Notes: generated from the sequence alone by a model not told the origin. 64,000 nt of DNA from Streptomyces sp. SCSIO 75703 (GCF_036607905.1 NZ_CP144555.1:6758001-6822000), one strand, 5' to 3'. Positions 1 through 8,725 are shown, counted from the first letter of the stretch. A program made the numbers and translations.

Positions 1-310
1 CGCCGACGACAAGGACGAGGCCCGCCGCTTCGTCCGCGCCCGCCGCTGGCGCGCCCGGCTCGGCCTGCCCCGGTACGTCTTCGTCGTCTCGCCGTCCGAG
101 TCCCGGCCGTTCTACGTGGACTTCGACAGCCCCGTCTACGTCACCATCCTCGCCAAGGCACTGCGCCGGCTCGCCCGCCGGGACCCCCGGGGCACGGTCA
201 CGTTCACGGAGATGCTGCCCACCCCGGAGCAGACCTGGCTGCGCGACGACGCGGGCCGCCGGTACACCGCGGAACTGCGCTTCGTCGCCTTCGACACGGC
301 ACCGGCCTGA
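1..310 (+). CDS. C-terminal end of a lantibiotic-dehydratase-like (LanB-type) protein, 5' truncated by window
   Basis: The reading frame is open from base 2 and stops with TGA at 308-310, giving about 102 residues; the start lies before the window. Visible segments are LPRYVFVVSPSESRPFYVDF, then DSPVYVTILAKALRR, then TFTEMLPTPEQTWL and a final YTAELRFVAFD. This order (aromatic-rich strand, FYVD.DSP, EMLP.P.Q.WL, terminal YT.ELR) is what I know from the end of the Lant_dehydr_N glutamylation domain in actinobacterial dehydratase-like proteins. That domain uses glutamyl-tRNA to activate Ser/Thr in RiPP precursors or carrier-bound peptides. The rest of the protein is not visible, so the assignment rests on about 100 residues. 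A terminator-like hairpin follows at once. Confidence 0.55.
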   Translation, partial: ADDKDEARRFVRARRWRARLGLPRYVFVVSPSESRPFYVDFDSPVYVTILAKALRRLARRDPRGTVTFTEMLPTPEQTWLRDDAGRRYTAELRFVAFDTAPA

Positions 311-316
311 CCGAGG

Positions 317-361
317 GCCCCCGCCGTGCCCGGCGTGTCCGGGCCGGTGGGCGGCGGGGGC
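317..361 (+). terminator. Hairpin terminator after the LanB-like gene
   Basis: Ten-base arms GCCCCCGCCG (317-326) and CGGCGGGGGC (352-361) pair perfectly around a 25-nt loop that can itself fold. It lies 7 nt after the stop codon. There is no T-run, as is usual for Streptomyces terminators. The remaining bases to 588 show no gene. Confidence 0.5.
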
Positions 362-588
362 CGCAACGAAGGGCGCACCCGCACCGGGCCCGGGACGGCT
401 GCCCGCCCCGGGCCCGAAGCGCGTCACGCGGGGGACTGGACGTCGTGATCCGGCACGAGACGACGGACGTCGGAGCGCGGGCACCGGGAGCGGGGTGCCG
501 GCCTCCCCGTCGCCGGCACCACCGGAAACGGTCCGTCGGCCGCCGACGCGCGGCCCGCGCCGTGACGCGCGGGCCGCCACGCGCCGCC

Positions 589-2172
589 TCACCTCGACCG
601 TGGCTCGAGCACGCCGTCGACGAGTCGGGTGACACCCAGAGGGTTCTCCGCCCGCAGTTCCTCGGGCAGGAGGGCGTCGGGGAACGACTGGTAACAGACA
701 GGACGGAGCCAGCGCTCGATCGCGAGGGTCCCGACACTGGTCGTACCGGGGGAGGAGGACGCGGGCCACGGGCCGCCGTGCACCATGGCGTGGCAGACCT
801 CGACCCCCGTCGGCCAGCCTCCCCACAGGATGCGCCCCGCCCGCTCCTCCAGCACCGGCAGCAGCCGTTGGGCCGTGGCGAGGTCGGCGTCGGTCCCGTG
901 CACCGTGGCCGTCAACTGCCCCTCGGCGCGTTCGAGCAGTGCGAGGAGCTCGTCCGTACCGGACCACCGCACGACGAGTCCGGCGGCACCGAAGACCTCG
1001 TGGGAGAGCCGTTCGTGCGCGAGGTAGGCCGCCGCGTCGCATTCCAGGACCACGGGGCCCGGCGCGTACGGGCTCTGGCCGGGCGGCCCCTGTGCCACCA
1101 CCGAGACCCCCTCGGTGGCCGCCCACCGCGCCACGCCCTCGACGCGGCTCTCGGCGATGCCCGGGGTGAGCATGACCTGTCCCGTGGAGCCGGCCACGGC
1201 CTGGGCCACGGCCCTGCGGAAGGCGTCGCCCGCGTCGCCCGCGGGCAGCAGCAGAAGGCCCGGATTCGTGCAGAACTGACCCGCGCCGCTGGTCAGCGAC
1301 TCCACGTACGCGGTGGCGAGCGACACCGGGTCGGCCAGGGCACCGTCGAGGACGATCACCGGGTTGATCGCCGACATCTCGGCGTGGACGGGTATGGGCA
1401 CGGGCCGGGTGTTCGCCTCCTCGACCAGCGCGAGCCCGCCGGCCCGGGAGCCGGTGAACCCGACGGCCGCGATCCGCGGGTCTCGCACCAGTGCTCGGCC
1501 CACCTCGGGGGCACGGCCGACGAGTAGGGAGAAGACCCCGGCGGGCATGCCGGTGCGCTCGGCGGCAGCGGTGAGAGCACGCGCGAGGAGTTCGCACGTG
1601 CCCGGGTGGGCCGGGTGCGCCTTGGCCACGACCGGACAGCCCGCGGCGAGAGCCGACGCGGTGTCGCCGCCGGCCACGGAGAACGCCAGCGGGAAGTTGC
1701 TCGCACCGAAGACGGCCACGGGACCGACGGGGATGCCGCGCAGGCGAAGATCGGGCCGGGGGAGCGGCCGGCGCCCGGGGAGGGCGGGATCGACGCGTAC
1801 GCCGAGCGCGTCCCCGCCTCGGACGAGGGCGGCGAACATGCGCAACTGCCCGCAGGTGCGGCCACGTTCGCCGGTCAGACGGCCGAGAGGAAGTCCGGAC
1901 TCACTCGCGGCCAGGTGCAGGAGGTCGTCGCCCATCGCCTCGATTTCCTCCGCGCAGGCGTCGAGGAACGCGGCCCGCCGGTGTGCGGGCAGGGCGCGGT
2001 ACTCGCGCGCGGCCGCGGCGGCCAGTCCCGCGGCCCGCGCCACGTCGTCGGGCGAGGCGTCCCGTAGCCGCGGGCCCCGGGGCGCGCCCGTGGCGGCCAC
2101 GGTGCCCCGCCACGCGTCACCGGTGCCGGGGGTGTCACGGCCGGCCACGATCGAGTTTCCGGTCAGATTCAC
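589..2172 (-). CDS. 2,5-dioxovalerate (alpha-ketoglutarate semialdehyde) dehydrogenase, NADP-type ALDH
   Basis: This 527-residue aldehyde dehydrogenase would oxidise alpha-ketoglutarate semialdehyde to alpha-ketoglutarate, the last step of 4-hydroxyproline breakdown. Catalytic landmarks are N159 in GASNFPLAFS, E265 in HAEMSAINP and nucleophile C301 in GQFCTNPG. The E.SA.NP.. and GQFCTNPG signatures are those of the ketoglutarate-semialdehyde subgroup rather than betaine- or succinate-semialdehyde enzymes. Start is GTG at 2172, with GAAGGTG about 7 nt upstream. It is divergent from the D-hydroxyproline dehydrogenase operon, and the shared 114-bp intergenic region holds a copy of the locus palindrome at 2256-2272. 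The large open frames antisense to it are composition artefacts. Confidence 0.85.
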   Translation of the reverse strand: MNLTGNSIVAGRDTPGTGDAWRGTVAATGAPRGPRLRDASPDDVARAAGLAAAAAREYRALPAHRRAAFLDACAEEIEAMGDDLLHLAASESGLPLGRLTGERGRTCGQLRMFAALVRGGDALGVRVDPALPGRRPLPRPDLRLRGIPVGPVAVFGASNFPLAFSVAGGDTASALAAGCPVVAKAHPAHPGTCELLARALTAAAERTGMPAGVFSLLVGRAPEVGRALVRDPRIAAVGFTGSRAGGLALVEEANTRPVPIPVHAEMSAINPVIVLDGALADPVSLATAYVESLTSGAGQFCTNPGLLLLPAGDAGDAFRRAVAQAVAGSTGQVMLTPGIAESRVEGVARWAATEGVSVVAQGPPGQSPYAPGPVVLECDAAAYLAHERLSHEVFGAAGLVVRWSGTDELLALLERAEGQLTATVHGTDADLATAQRLLPVLEERAGRILWGGWPTGVEVCHAMVHGGPWPASSSPGTTSVGTLAIERWLRPVCYQSFPDALLPEELRAENPLGVTRLVDGVLEPRSR

Positions 2173-2255
2173 AGAGTCACACCTTCACCCATGTCTCAAC
2201 AAGGTCGTGCCTGAAGGGCGTTGTCTTGGGCCGATCAGGTGTATAGCCTAGGCAA

Positions 2256-2272
2256 TGGCATGTGACATTGCA
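2256..2272. promoter_or_regulatory. Operator-like palindrome, site A (hydroxyproline locus)
   Basis: TGGCATGTGACATTGCA matches TGNAATGTNACATTNCA with one mismatch (C for A in the left arm). It sits between the divergent ALDH and dehydrogenase genes, 13 bp before the chosen start at 2286. The same motif occurs at 8639, 8726 and 9809, always upstream of a gene of this locus. I infer that it binds the GntR/FCD regulator encoded at 8790-9500. Confidence 0.65.
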
Positions 2273-2285
2273 CAGAGGGGGTCCG

Positions 2286-3452
2286 GTGACTCTGAAGGTC
2301 GTTGTCGTGGGGGCAGGCGTCGTCGGCGCCGCGTGTGCCTTCCACGCCGCCTCCGCGGGCATGGACGTCACGGTCGCCGACCGTGGACCCGTCGGCGCAG
2401 GGACGACGAGCCGCGGGGAGGGCAACGTCCTTCTCTCCGACAAGGAACCCGGCCCCGAACTCGACCTGGCCCGGCTGAGCCGCACGCTGTGGGACGAGGC
2501 CGGTGAGGAACTCGGTCCGGACTCGTTCGAGTTCGAGACCAAGGGCGGCCTGGTCGTGGCCGGCACCACGAAAGGTCTCGCGGCGCTCCACGAGTTCGCC
2601 GCGCGGCAGGCGGCGGCCGGCGTCCGCACCGACCCGATCGCACACCCGCGGGACATCGAACCCCACCTGGCAGCGGAGCTGCCCGGCGGCGTCCACTACC
2701 CGCAGGACGCCCAGGTGCAGCCGGTCCTCGCGGCCGTCGCGCTGCTGCGCGCCGCCGTGCGCCGCGGCGCGCGCCTGCACACGGGCGAGGTCACCGCGGC
2801 GGTGACCGGCCGGGACGGCCGGGTCACCGGCGTCAGGACGGCGACCGGCGACACCCTGCCCGCCGACGCCGTCGTCAACGCCGCCGGAACCTGGGGCGGA
2901 GAGGTCGGCCGCCGGCTCGGCGCGCCCGTCGAGGTGCTCCCGCGCCGGGGCTTCGTCCTGGTGACCGAACCCCTGCCACCGGTCATCCGGCACAAGGTCT
3001 ACTCCGCGGACTACGTCGCCAACGTCGCCTCGTCCGACGCCGGACTGGAGACCTCGTGCGTCGTGGAGGGCACCCGCGGCGGCACGATCCTCATCGGCGC
3101 CAGCCGTGAACGCGTCGGCTTCGACACGGCGATGAACACCGCCGTGGTCACCAGGCTCGCGGCGCAGGCGTGCCGGCTGTTCCCCTTCCTGCGCGACGTG
3201 CACCTGTTGCGCGCCTACCGCGGCTTCCGGCCGTACTGCCCGGACCACCTGCCGGTCGTCGGTCCCGACCCGCGGGTGCCGGGCGTCGTCCACGCGTGCG
3301 GCCACGAGGGGGCGGGCATCGGTCTCGCCCCCGCGACCGGCGCGCTCGTGACGGCCCACTTGCTCGGACATCCCTGGCGCGGTGCCGATCCCGCGGCGCA
3401 CGCCGCTCTTCTGCCCGACCGCTTCCTCGCCTCCGGAGGTGCGCGAGAGTGA
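2286..3452 (+). CDS. D-hydroxyproline dehydrogenase, FAD-binding beta subunit (DAO family)
   Basis: This FAD-dependent DAO/glycine-oxidase-like oxidoreductase has 388 residues from the chosen GTG. The N-terminal dinucleotide fold reads VVVVGAGVVGAACAFHAA, followed by TTSRGEGNVLLSDKE. The C-terminal part has FRPYCPDHLPVVGPDP and GHEGAGIGLAPATG, the FAD closure typical of sarcosine-oxidase-beta and hydroxyproline-dehydrogenase subunits. An in-frame GTG at 2262 would lie inside the operator, while GTG 2286 has AGAGGGGG just before it, so 2286 is preferred. The next gene overlaps by GTGA. With the 2Fe-2S and NAD(P)-fold subunits that follow, it fits the heteromeric D-hydroxyproline dehydrogenase that oxidises cis-4-hydroxy-D-proline to pyrroline-4-hydroxy-2-carboxylate. 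Confidence 0.82.
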   Translation: MTLKVVVVGAGVVGAACAFHAASAGMDVTVADRGPVGAGTTSRGEGNVLLSDKEPGPELDLARLSRTLWDEAGEELGPDSFEFETKGGLVVAGTTKGLAALHEFAARQAAAGVRTDPIAHPRDIEPHLAAELPGGVHYPQDAQVQPVLAAVALLRAAVRRGARLHTGEVTAAVTGRDGRVTGVRTATGDTLPADAVVNAAGTWGGEVGRRLGAPVEVLPRRGFVLVTEPLPPVIRHKVYSADYVANVASSDAGLETSCVVEGTRGGTILIGASRERVGFDTAMNTAVVTRLAAQACRLFPFLRDVHLLRAYRGFRPYCPDHLPVVGPDPRVPGVVHACGHEGAGIGLAPATGALVTAHLLGHPWRGADPAAHAALLPDRFLASGGARE

Positions 3453-3703
3453 ACGAGATCATCATCGACGGTGAGCCCCTGCCGTTCGTCGAGGGACAGA
3501 CCGTCGCCGCGGCTCTCGTGGCCGCGGGCCGGATCGCCTGGCGCACCACCCGCGTCGGACGTCGCCCGCGCGGTGTCTTCTGCGGCATCGGCGTCTGCTT
3601 CGACTGCCTCGTCACGGTCGACGGATCGGACGGGCAGCGCGCCTGCCTGGTGCCGGCCCGCCCGGGCATGGCCGTCACGACCGGGGAGGGCGACGATGCC
3701 TGA
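3449..3703 (+). CDS. D-hydroxyproline dehydrogenase, small [2Fe-2S] subunit
   Basis: This 84-residue ferredoxin-like subunit (Fer2_4 type) has the cluster ligand run CGIGVCFDC followed by QRACL, i.e. C-x4-C-x2-C plus a fourth Cys. Small subunits like this pass electrons between the FAD subunits of heteromeric sarcosine oxidases and hydroxyproline/proline dehydrogenases. The GTG start at 3449 overlaps the previous stop (GTGA) and has GGAGGT 8 nt upstream. The end overlaps the start of the next gene by 8 nt. Tight overlap of three complementary subunits strongly supports a complex. Confidence 0.85.
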   Translation: MNEIIIDGEPLPFVEGQTVAAALVAAGRIAWRTTRVGRRPRGVFCGIGVCFDCLVTVDGSDGQRACLVPARPGMAVTTGEGDDA

Positions 3704-5114
3704 GCCGTCGGACCTGATCGTGGTGGGCGCGGGCCCGGCCGGCATGGCGGCGGCCGTCACGGCTCTGGCCGGCGGGCTGCGCGTGGCCCTGGTGGACTCG
3801 GGAACCGCCGTCGGAGGACAGTTCTGGCGGCACCCGCCGGAGCACGCACGAGCGGCGATCCCGACCGAGGACCTGCACCACGGACTGCGCGAGTACCGGG
3901 CCCTGTGCGACGCGCTGTCGGCGGGCCGGGCGGCCGGGCGGCTCGACCTGCGCCTGGCGCACCACGTGTGGTCCGTCGTCCGCGAGGACGGGGGATTCGC
4001 GGTCCACGCCGTCGACCGGTGCCGGGCGCCACGGGAGACCGCCGTGGTCCTGCGCGCGCCGAGGCTGCTCGTGGCGACCGGAGCCTACGACCGGCAGTTG
4101 CCGTTCCCCGGCTGGGAACTGCCGGGAGTGCTCACCGCCGGCGGACTCCAGGCACTGCTCAAGGGCGGCGGAGTCGCGGCCGGGAGCCGTGTGGCGCTGG
4201 GCGGCACGGGACCCTTTCTGCTCCCGGTGGCCGTCGCTCTCGCGGCCCGGGGAGCCGAGGTGGTCGCGGTGTGCGAGGCGGCCCACCCCCGGGCCTGGCT
4301 GCGGCACCCGGGACCGCTGCTGCGCAACCCGGGCAAGTGGGCCGAGGCAGCGGAGTACGCCGCCGCGCTCGCGCGCCACCGCATCCGGCTCCGGCCGCGC
4401 ACGGCGATCGTCGAGGCCGAAGGGGACGACCGGGTCACCGCGGTCCGCATCGCCTCGTTGACGCCCGACGGCACCCCGCGCGCCGGTACGGAACAGCGGG
4501 TCGAGGTCGACGCCGTCGGTGTCGGCTGGGGATTCGCACCCCAACTCGACCTGCTCGTCCCGCTCGGCTGCGCGCTCACGGACTCGGCGGACGGCAACGC
4601 GGTCGTCGCCGTCGACGACGGGCAGCGCACCTCCGTGCCCGGTCTCTACGCCGCAGGCGAGACATGTGGCGTGGGCGGGGCGGGACTCGCGGTGAGCGAG
4701 GGGCGCCTCGCCGCCGGCTCGGTCCTCGCCGACTCCGGCGCTGCCCCCGGACGGGGGCGGAGGCGCCGGAGCGCGGTGCGCGCCAGGGCGGACGGACAGC
4801 GCGCCTTCGCCCGGGCGATGAACACGGTCCACCGGCTCCCGGCGGCATGGCCCGCGTGGCTGCCCGACGAGACCCTCGTGTGCCGCTGCGAGGAGGTGGA
4901 CGCGGGCGCGGTCCGCGCCGCCCGCGCCGACGCAGGCGCACACGACCACCGGCAGGTCAAACAGCTCACGCGGGCCGGTATGGGCTGGTGCCAGGGGCGG
5001 ATGTGCGGACCGGCCGTGCACTGCCTCGTGGCACGGGGCGGGGCGTACGCGCCCGCCGAACGCCTCGTCGCGACGCCCGTCACCCTCGGCGCGCTCGCCG
5101 ACCGCGATGCATAG
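3696..5114 (+). CDS. D-hydroxyproline dehydrogenase, alpha subunit (FAD/NAD fold plus C-terminal [2Fe-2S])
   Basis: This 472-residue pyridine-nucleotide-disulfide-type flavoprotein starts at ATG 3696, inside the end of the preceding gene, with GGGGAGGG before it. GAGPAG (residues 11-16) begins the FAD fold, and a second fold lies around 165-190 (GSRVALGGTGPFLLPVAVAL). Near the C-terminus C396, C398, C432 and C437 form C-x-C-x33-C-x4-C, the BFD-like/SoxA [2Fe-2S] motif found in amino-acid-dehydrogenase alpha subunits. GETCGVGGAGLAVSEGRLA is the FAD-closing segment. Together with the two upstream products it forms the dehydrogenase acting after the epimerase at 6058-7059. A gap of 45 nt separates it from the deaminase gene. 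Confidence 0.85.
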   Translation: MPEPSDLIVVGAGPAGMAAAVTALAGGLRVALVDSGTAVGGQFWRHPPEHARAAIPTEDLHHGLREYRALCDALSAGRAAGRLDLRLAHHVWSVVREDGGFAVHAVDRCRAPRETAVVLRAPRLLVATGAYDRQLPFPGWELPGVLTAGGLQALLKGGGVAAGSRVALGGTGPFLLPVAVALAARGAEVVAVCEAAHPRAWLRHPGPLLRNPGKWAEAAEYAAALARHRIRLRPRTAIVEAEGDDRVTAVRIASLTPDGTPRAGTEQRVEVDAVGVGWGFAPQLDLLVPLGCALTDSADGNAVVAVDDGQRTSVPGLYAAGETCGVGGAGLAVSEGRLAAGSVLADSGAAPGRGRRRRSAVRARADGQRAFARAMNTVHRLPAAWPAWLPDETLVCRCEEVDAGAVRAARADAGAHDHRQVKQLTRAGMGWCQGRMCGPAVHCLVARGGAYAPAERLVATPVTLGALADRDA

Positions 5115-5159
5115 CCGTCGAAACAGACGGACCACAGGGAAAACCGACAAGGAGCACTC

Positions 5160-6056
5160 ATGACCGAGCCCCGCAAGCCCTGGCACGGCGTCATCGTCGC
5201 GACCGGCCTGCCGTTCCACGACGACCTCAGCGTCGACTTCGGCGCCTACGGAGACAACGTCGCCTGGCTCGCCGAGGAGGGACTGCACGGCGTCGCGCCG
5301 AACGGTTCGCTCGGCGAATACCAGACGCTGACGTACGAGGAGCGCGATCGTGTGGTCGAGACGGCCGTCGCCCACGCGCCCGCCGGGTTCACCGTGATGC
5401 CGGGCGTCGGCGCCTACGGCGCCGTCGAGGCCAAGCGGCACGCGCAGTTCGCCAAGGACGCGGGATGCCATGCCGTCATGTGCCTGCCGCCCAACGCCTA
5501 CCGCGCCGACGAGCGCGCGGTCCTCGAGCACTTCGAGATGGTGGCCTCGGCGGGCCTGCCCGTCACCGCGTACAACAACCCCATCGACACGAAGGTCGAC
5601 CTGCGCCCGGAACTGCTGGCCAAACTGCATGCCGAGGGTCTCATCGTCGGCGTCAAGGAGTTCTCCGGCGACGTCCGGCGCTGCTACGAGATCGCCGAGC
5701 TCGCGCCCGGACTCGACCTCATGATCGGTACCGACGACACCCTCCTCGAGGTCGGCCTCGTCGGGGCGAAGGGCTGGGTCGCCGGCTACCCGCAGGTCTT
5801 TCCCCGTACCTGCCTCGCGCTGTACGAGGCGGCGGTCGCCGGTGACCTCGGGACGGCACTGCCGCTCTACCGTCAGTTGCACGCGGTCCTCCGCTGGGAC
5901 AGCAAGACGGAGTTCGTCCAGGCCATCAAGCTCGGCCAGGACATGATCGGCCGCCCTGGCGGCAGGTGCCGCCCGCCGCGGAACCCGCTCACCCCGGAGG
6001 TGGAGGGCGTCGTGCGCGCCGCCACCCAGGCCCTCCTCGACGCCGGGGTGAACTGA
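5160..6056 (+). CDS. 1-pyrroline-4-hydroxy-2-carboxylate deaminase (DapA/NAL superfamily)
   Basis: This 298-residue class-I-aldolase-like TIM barrel has Y138 (VTAYNNP) and the Schiff-base K166 (VGVKEFSGD) in the positions conserved in dihydrodipicolinate synthase and N-acetylneuraminate lyase. The usual GTTGE loop is replaced by APNGSLGEY, as in members acting on other 2-oxo or imine acids. Position between hydroxyproline dehydrogenase and epimerase makes it the likely deaminase converting pyrroline-4-hydroxy-2-carboxylate to alpha-ketoglutarate semialdehyde and ammonia. Start ATG 5160 follows AAGGAGCACTC. The next gene starts 2 nt after its stop. Confidence 0.82.
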   Translation: MTEPRKPWHGVIVATGLPFHDDLSVDFGAYGDNVAWLAEEGLHGVAPNGSLGEYQTLTYEERDRVVETAVAHAPAGFTVMPGVGAYGAVEAKRHAQFAKDAGCHAVMCLPPNAYRADERAVLEHFEMVASAGLPVTAYNNPIDTKVDLRPELLAKLHAEGLIVGVKEFSGDVRRCYEIAELAPGLDLMIGTDDTLLEVGLVGAKGWVAGYPQVFPRTCLALYEAAVAGDLGTALPLYRQLHAVLRWDSKTEFVQAIKLGQDMIGRPGGRCRPPRNPLTPEVEGVVRAATQALLDAGVN

Positions 6057-6057
6057 C

Positions 6058-7059
6058 GTGCGCTCGACCGTCTGCTACCACGCCGTCGACTCCCATACCG
6101 AGGGGATGCCGACGCGCGTGATCACGGGCGGCGTCGGTGTCCTGCCCGGGGCGACCATGTTCGAGCGGCGGCAGAGGTTCGTCGCGGAACGCGACCACCT
6201 GCGCACCCTGCTCATGTGCGAACCGCGCGGCCACGCCTCGATGTCCGGGGCCATACTCCAGCCCCCGACCCGGCCGGACGCCGACTTCGGGGTGCTCTTC
6301 ATCGAGGTCTCCGGCTGCCTGCCCATGTGCGGGCACGGGACGATGGGCGTCGCGACGGTCCTCGTCGAGACCGGGATGGTCGACGTCGTCGAGCCGGAGA
6401 CGGAGGTCCGCCTCGACACCCCGGCGGGACTGGTCACGGCCCGGGTACGGGTCCACGAGGGGCACGCCGAATCCGTGACCCTGGAGAACGTCGCGTCCTA
6501 CTGCCACGCCCTCGACCAGACGGTCGACGTCCCGGGCTACGGTCCGGTGCGGTACGACATCGCCTACGGCGGGAACTTCTACGCGTTCGTCCGCACCGAG
6601 GACCTCGGCATCCCCTTCGAGCGGGCGGAGAAGCAGCGGCTGCTCGACGCCGGACTGGCCGTCATGGACGCGATCAACACGCAGAATCCCGTGACTCATC
6701 CGGAGAACCCGGAGATCAACGTGTGTCACCACGTCTATCTCGAGGCTCCCGGATCGACGGCGGAGCACAGCCGGCACGCCATGGCGATCCACCCCGGCTG
6801 GTTCGACCGGTCGCCCTGCGGCACGGGAACCAGCGCCCGCATGGCGCAGCTCCACGCGCGCGGGAGACTGCCGGTCGGCCAGGACTTCGTCAACGAGTCG
6901 TTCATCGGCTCCCGGTTCGTCGGGCGCGTCCTCGCGGAGGCGACGGTCGGGGACCGGCCGGCCGTCCTGCCGTCCATCACCGGGCGGGCCTGGATCACCG
7001 GTTCCGCGCAGTACATGCTGGACCCGTCGGACCCCTACCCGGCCGGCTTCACTCTCTAG
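6058..7059 (+). CDS. 4-hydroxyproline 2-epimerase (proline racemase superfamily)
   Basis: This 333-residue proline-racemase-fold enzyme keeps both catalytic cysteines: C91 in MCGHGTMGVA and C254 in SPCGTGTSARMA. Two cysteines indicate a racemase/epimerase; 3-hydroxyproline dehydratases of the same fold have Thr at one site. The N-terminus YHAVDSHTEGMPTRVI is the family hallmark. It would convert trans-4-hydroxy-L-proline to cis-4-hydroxy-D-proline, the substrate of the dehydrogenase upstream. It starts at GTG 6058, 2 nt after the deaminase gene, so it is translationally coupled, and is the last gene of the 2286-7059 operon. Proline racemase activity cannot be excluded from sequence alone, but context favours hydroxyproline. 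Confidence 0.88.
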   Translation: MRSTVCYHAVDSHTEGMPTRVITGGVGVLPGATMFERRQRFVAERDHLRTLLMCEPRGHASMSGAILQPPTRPDADFGVLFIEVSGCLPMCGHGTMGVATVLVETGMVDVVEPETEVRLDTPAGLVTARVRVHEGHAESVTLENVASYCHALDQTVDVPGYGPVRYDIAYGGNFYAFVRTEDLGIPFERAEKQRLLDAGLAVMDAINTQNPVTHPENPEINVCHHVYLEAPGSTAEHSRHAMAIHPGWFDRSPCGTGTSARMAQLHARGRLPVGQDFVNESFIGSRFVGRVLAEATVGDRPAVLPSITGRAWITGSAQYMLDPSDPYPAGFTL

Positions 7060-7065
7060 AACGCC

Positions 7066-7095
7066 CCTCGTATGCCGCGTGAGCGGCATACGAGG
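7066..7095. terminator. Strong bidirectional hairpin
   Basis: A 13-bp perfect stem, CCTCGTATGCCGC (7066-7078) with GCGGCATACGAGG (7083-7095), closes a GTGA tetraloop. It lies 6 nt after the epimerase stop and also downstream of the convergent peptidase gene, so it can serve both. Confidence 0.75.
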
Positions 7096-7213
7096 CGGCC
7101 GACGTGCCACCGGCGCCCACGGCGAGGGGCGCCGGCGGCGGCACGCGCACGGCACGGGGCGGTACGATCGGCCCGGCAGCTCCGGCGACGGGGCCGGACT
7201 CCGGCCCCCCGGA

Positions 7214-8593
7214 TCAGCCCGCGGCGGAGTCCAGCAGGCGCCCCATCCATTCCTCGATGCCGTCGGCCGTGCGCGGCAGGGCGCCGGACATCAGGCGGGC
7301 GCCGTCCGCCGTGACGACCAGGTCGTCCTCGATGCGTACGCCGATGCCGCGCAGCTCGGCCGGGAGGGTCTCGTCGTCCGGCTGGAGGTACAGGCCGGGC
7401 TCCACCGTGAGGACCTGGCCCTCCTCCAGGACGCCGTCGAGGTAGGTCTCCGCCCGTGCCTTCGCGCAGTCGTGGACGTCGAGGCCGAGCATGTGACCGC
7501 TGCTGCACAGCGTGTACCGCCGGTGCAGATCGCCCTCCGCGTTCTTGAGGACGCCCCACTCCGCGAGGCCCTGCGCTATCACCCGCATGCCCGCCCGGTG
7601 GAAGTCGCGGAAGCTCGCCCCCGGGCGCAGGGCCGCCATCCCCGCGTCCTGGGCGGCCAGGACCAGTTCGTAGATCTGCCGCTGCACGGGGGAGAAGCGG
7701 CCCGACAGCGGCAAGGTGCGCGTGATGTCGGCCGTGTACAGGGTGTCGGTCTCCACGCCCGCGTCGAGGAGCAGCAGGTCTCCCCGGTTCAGACGGCCGT
7801 CGTTGCGGATCCAGTGCAGGACGCACGCGTGCGCTCCGGAGGCCGCGATGGTCTCGTAGCCGGTCCCGTTGCCCTCGGCCCGGGCGCGCAGCCCGAAGAC
7901 CCCCTCGACCCAGCGCTCCCCGCGCGGGTGCCTCAGGGCGTGTGGCAGGGCCCGTACGACGTCCTCGAAACCGGCGGTCGTGTGGTCGACGGCCAGTTGC
8001 AACTGCTCGATCTCCCACACGTCCTTGACCAGGCGCAGCTCGGACAGGACGCCGGCCAGTTCGGCGTCGGCGGCGGCATTGCGGCCCACCGGTGAGCCGA
8101 GCGTCTCCAGGTGAGCGCAGCGGATGCCCGTGAGGCGCTCGGCCTCCGCCAGGTCGGGGCGGCGGCCCACCCAGAACTCCCCGTAGCGGCGGTCCCGGTA
8201 GAACTCCTCGTTCCCGTCCGCCCGCGGCGAGCGCGGACGGAGGTAGAGGACCGCCTCGTGTCCGTGCGGTCCGGACGGCTCCATCACCAGGACGTGGCCC
8301 ATCTGGTCCTCGCCGGTCAGCCCGGTCAGCCACGCGTACGCGCTGTGCGGGCGGAAGCGGTGGTCGCAGTCGTTGGAGCGGACCTTCGGCTCACCGGCCG
8401 GCACGATCAGCCGCTCGCCCGGGAAACGGGCCGAGAGCCGGGCACGGCGGGCCGGCATGTGGGCGTGGCCGGGGACCCGGGCCGCGTCCGGCAGTGAGGT
8501 CGGGGACCAGTTCCCGGCCATGAACCGGGAGAGGTCCGGTGACACGGGCAGATCGTGGCTGCCGATGTGGAGGTGGGAGGAGGTGTCGGTCAC
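7214..8593 (-). CDS. Xaa-Pro aminopeptidase/prolidase (M24 family)
   Basis: This M24 metallopeptidase has 459 residues from GTG 8593. An aminopeptidase P N-domain (about 1-170; FLTGLTGEDQMGH-like core, YLRPRSPRADG) precedes a pita-bread domain with all five dimetal ligands: D and D in LLLLDAGVETDTLYTADITRTLP, H in GHMLGLDVHD, E in LTVEPGLYL and E in GIGVRIEDDL. It removes the residue N-terminal to proline, as needed for collagen-like peptides. The GTG is preferred over the upstream ATG at 8635 because CGAGGGAG lies at the right distance before it; the ATG would sit directly against operator site B (8639-8655). It is convergent to the catabolic operon and divergent from the regulator gene. Confidence 0.85.
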   Translation of the reverse strand: MTDTSSHLHIGSHDLPVSPDLSRFMAGNWSPTSLPDAARVPGHAHMPARRARLSARFPGERLIVPAGEPKVRSNDCDHRFRPHSAYAWLTGLTGEDQMGHVLVMEPSGPHGHEAVLYLRPRSPRADGNEEFYRDRRYGEFWVGRRPDLAEAERLTGIRCAHLETLGSPVGRNAAADAELAGVLSELRLVKDVWEIEQLQLAVDHTTAGFEDVVRALPHALRHPRGERWVEGVFGLRARAEGNGTGYETIAASGAHACVLHWIRNDGRLNRGDLLLLDAGVETDTLYTADITRTLPLSGRFSPVQRQIYELVLAAQDAGMAALRPGASFRDFHRAGMRVIAQGLAEWGVLKNAEGDLHRRYTLCSSGHMLGLDVHDCAKARAETYLDGVLEEGQVLTVEPGLYLQPDDETLPAELRGIGVRIEDDLVVTADGARLMSGALPRTADGIEEWMGRLLDSAAG

Positions 8594-8638
8594 GAAGGCT
8601 CCCTCGGGAAGGCGTGAACGGGTAGGTGTGGGCATCAG

Positions 8639-8655
8639 TGTAATGTCACATTGCA
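8639..8655. promoter_or_regulatory. Operator-like palindrome, site B (best match)
   Basis: TGTAATGTCACATTGCA is a perfect 17-bp palindrome except at the N positions of TGNAATGTNACATTNCA. It lies 46 bp upstream of the peptidase start. It shares the divergent intergenic region with site C. The spacing pattern TG-x-5-x-5-x-CA is the form usual for FadR/FCD-type GntR regulators. Confidence 0.7.
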
Positions 8656-8725
8656 TATGTGGGGTCGTGTCCGGCCGGAGGGGGCCTGCCGTGGAGACCG
8701 TGCCGTCCGGACTGCCGAGGCACGG

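Noticed and set aside
2262..2286. GTG at 2262 as start of the FAD subunit
   Set aside because: It lies within the operator palindrome and adds MTLHRGGP without homology; GTG 2286 has a good ribosome site and starts directly before the FAD-binding strand.
3675..5882. 735-residue open frame antisense to the dehydrogenase and deaminase genes
   Set aside because: It overlaps two genes with clear families; its residues (V, G, D, R, H-rich) mirror high-GC third positions and show no motif.
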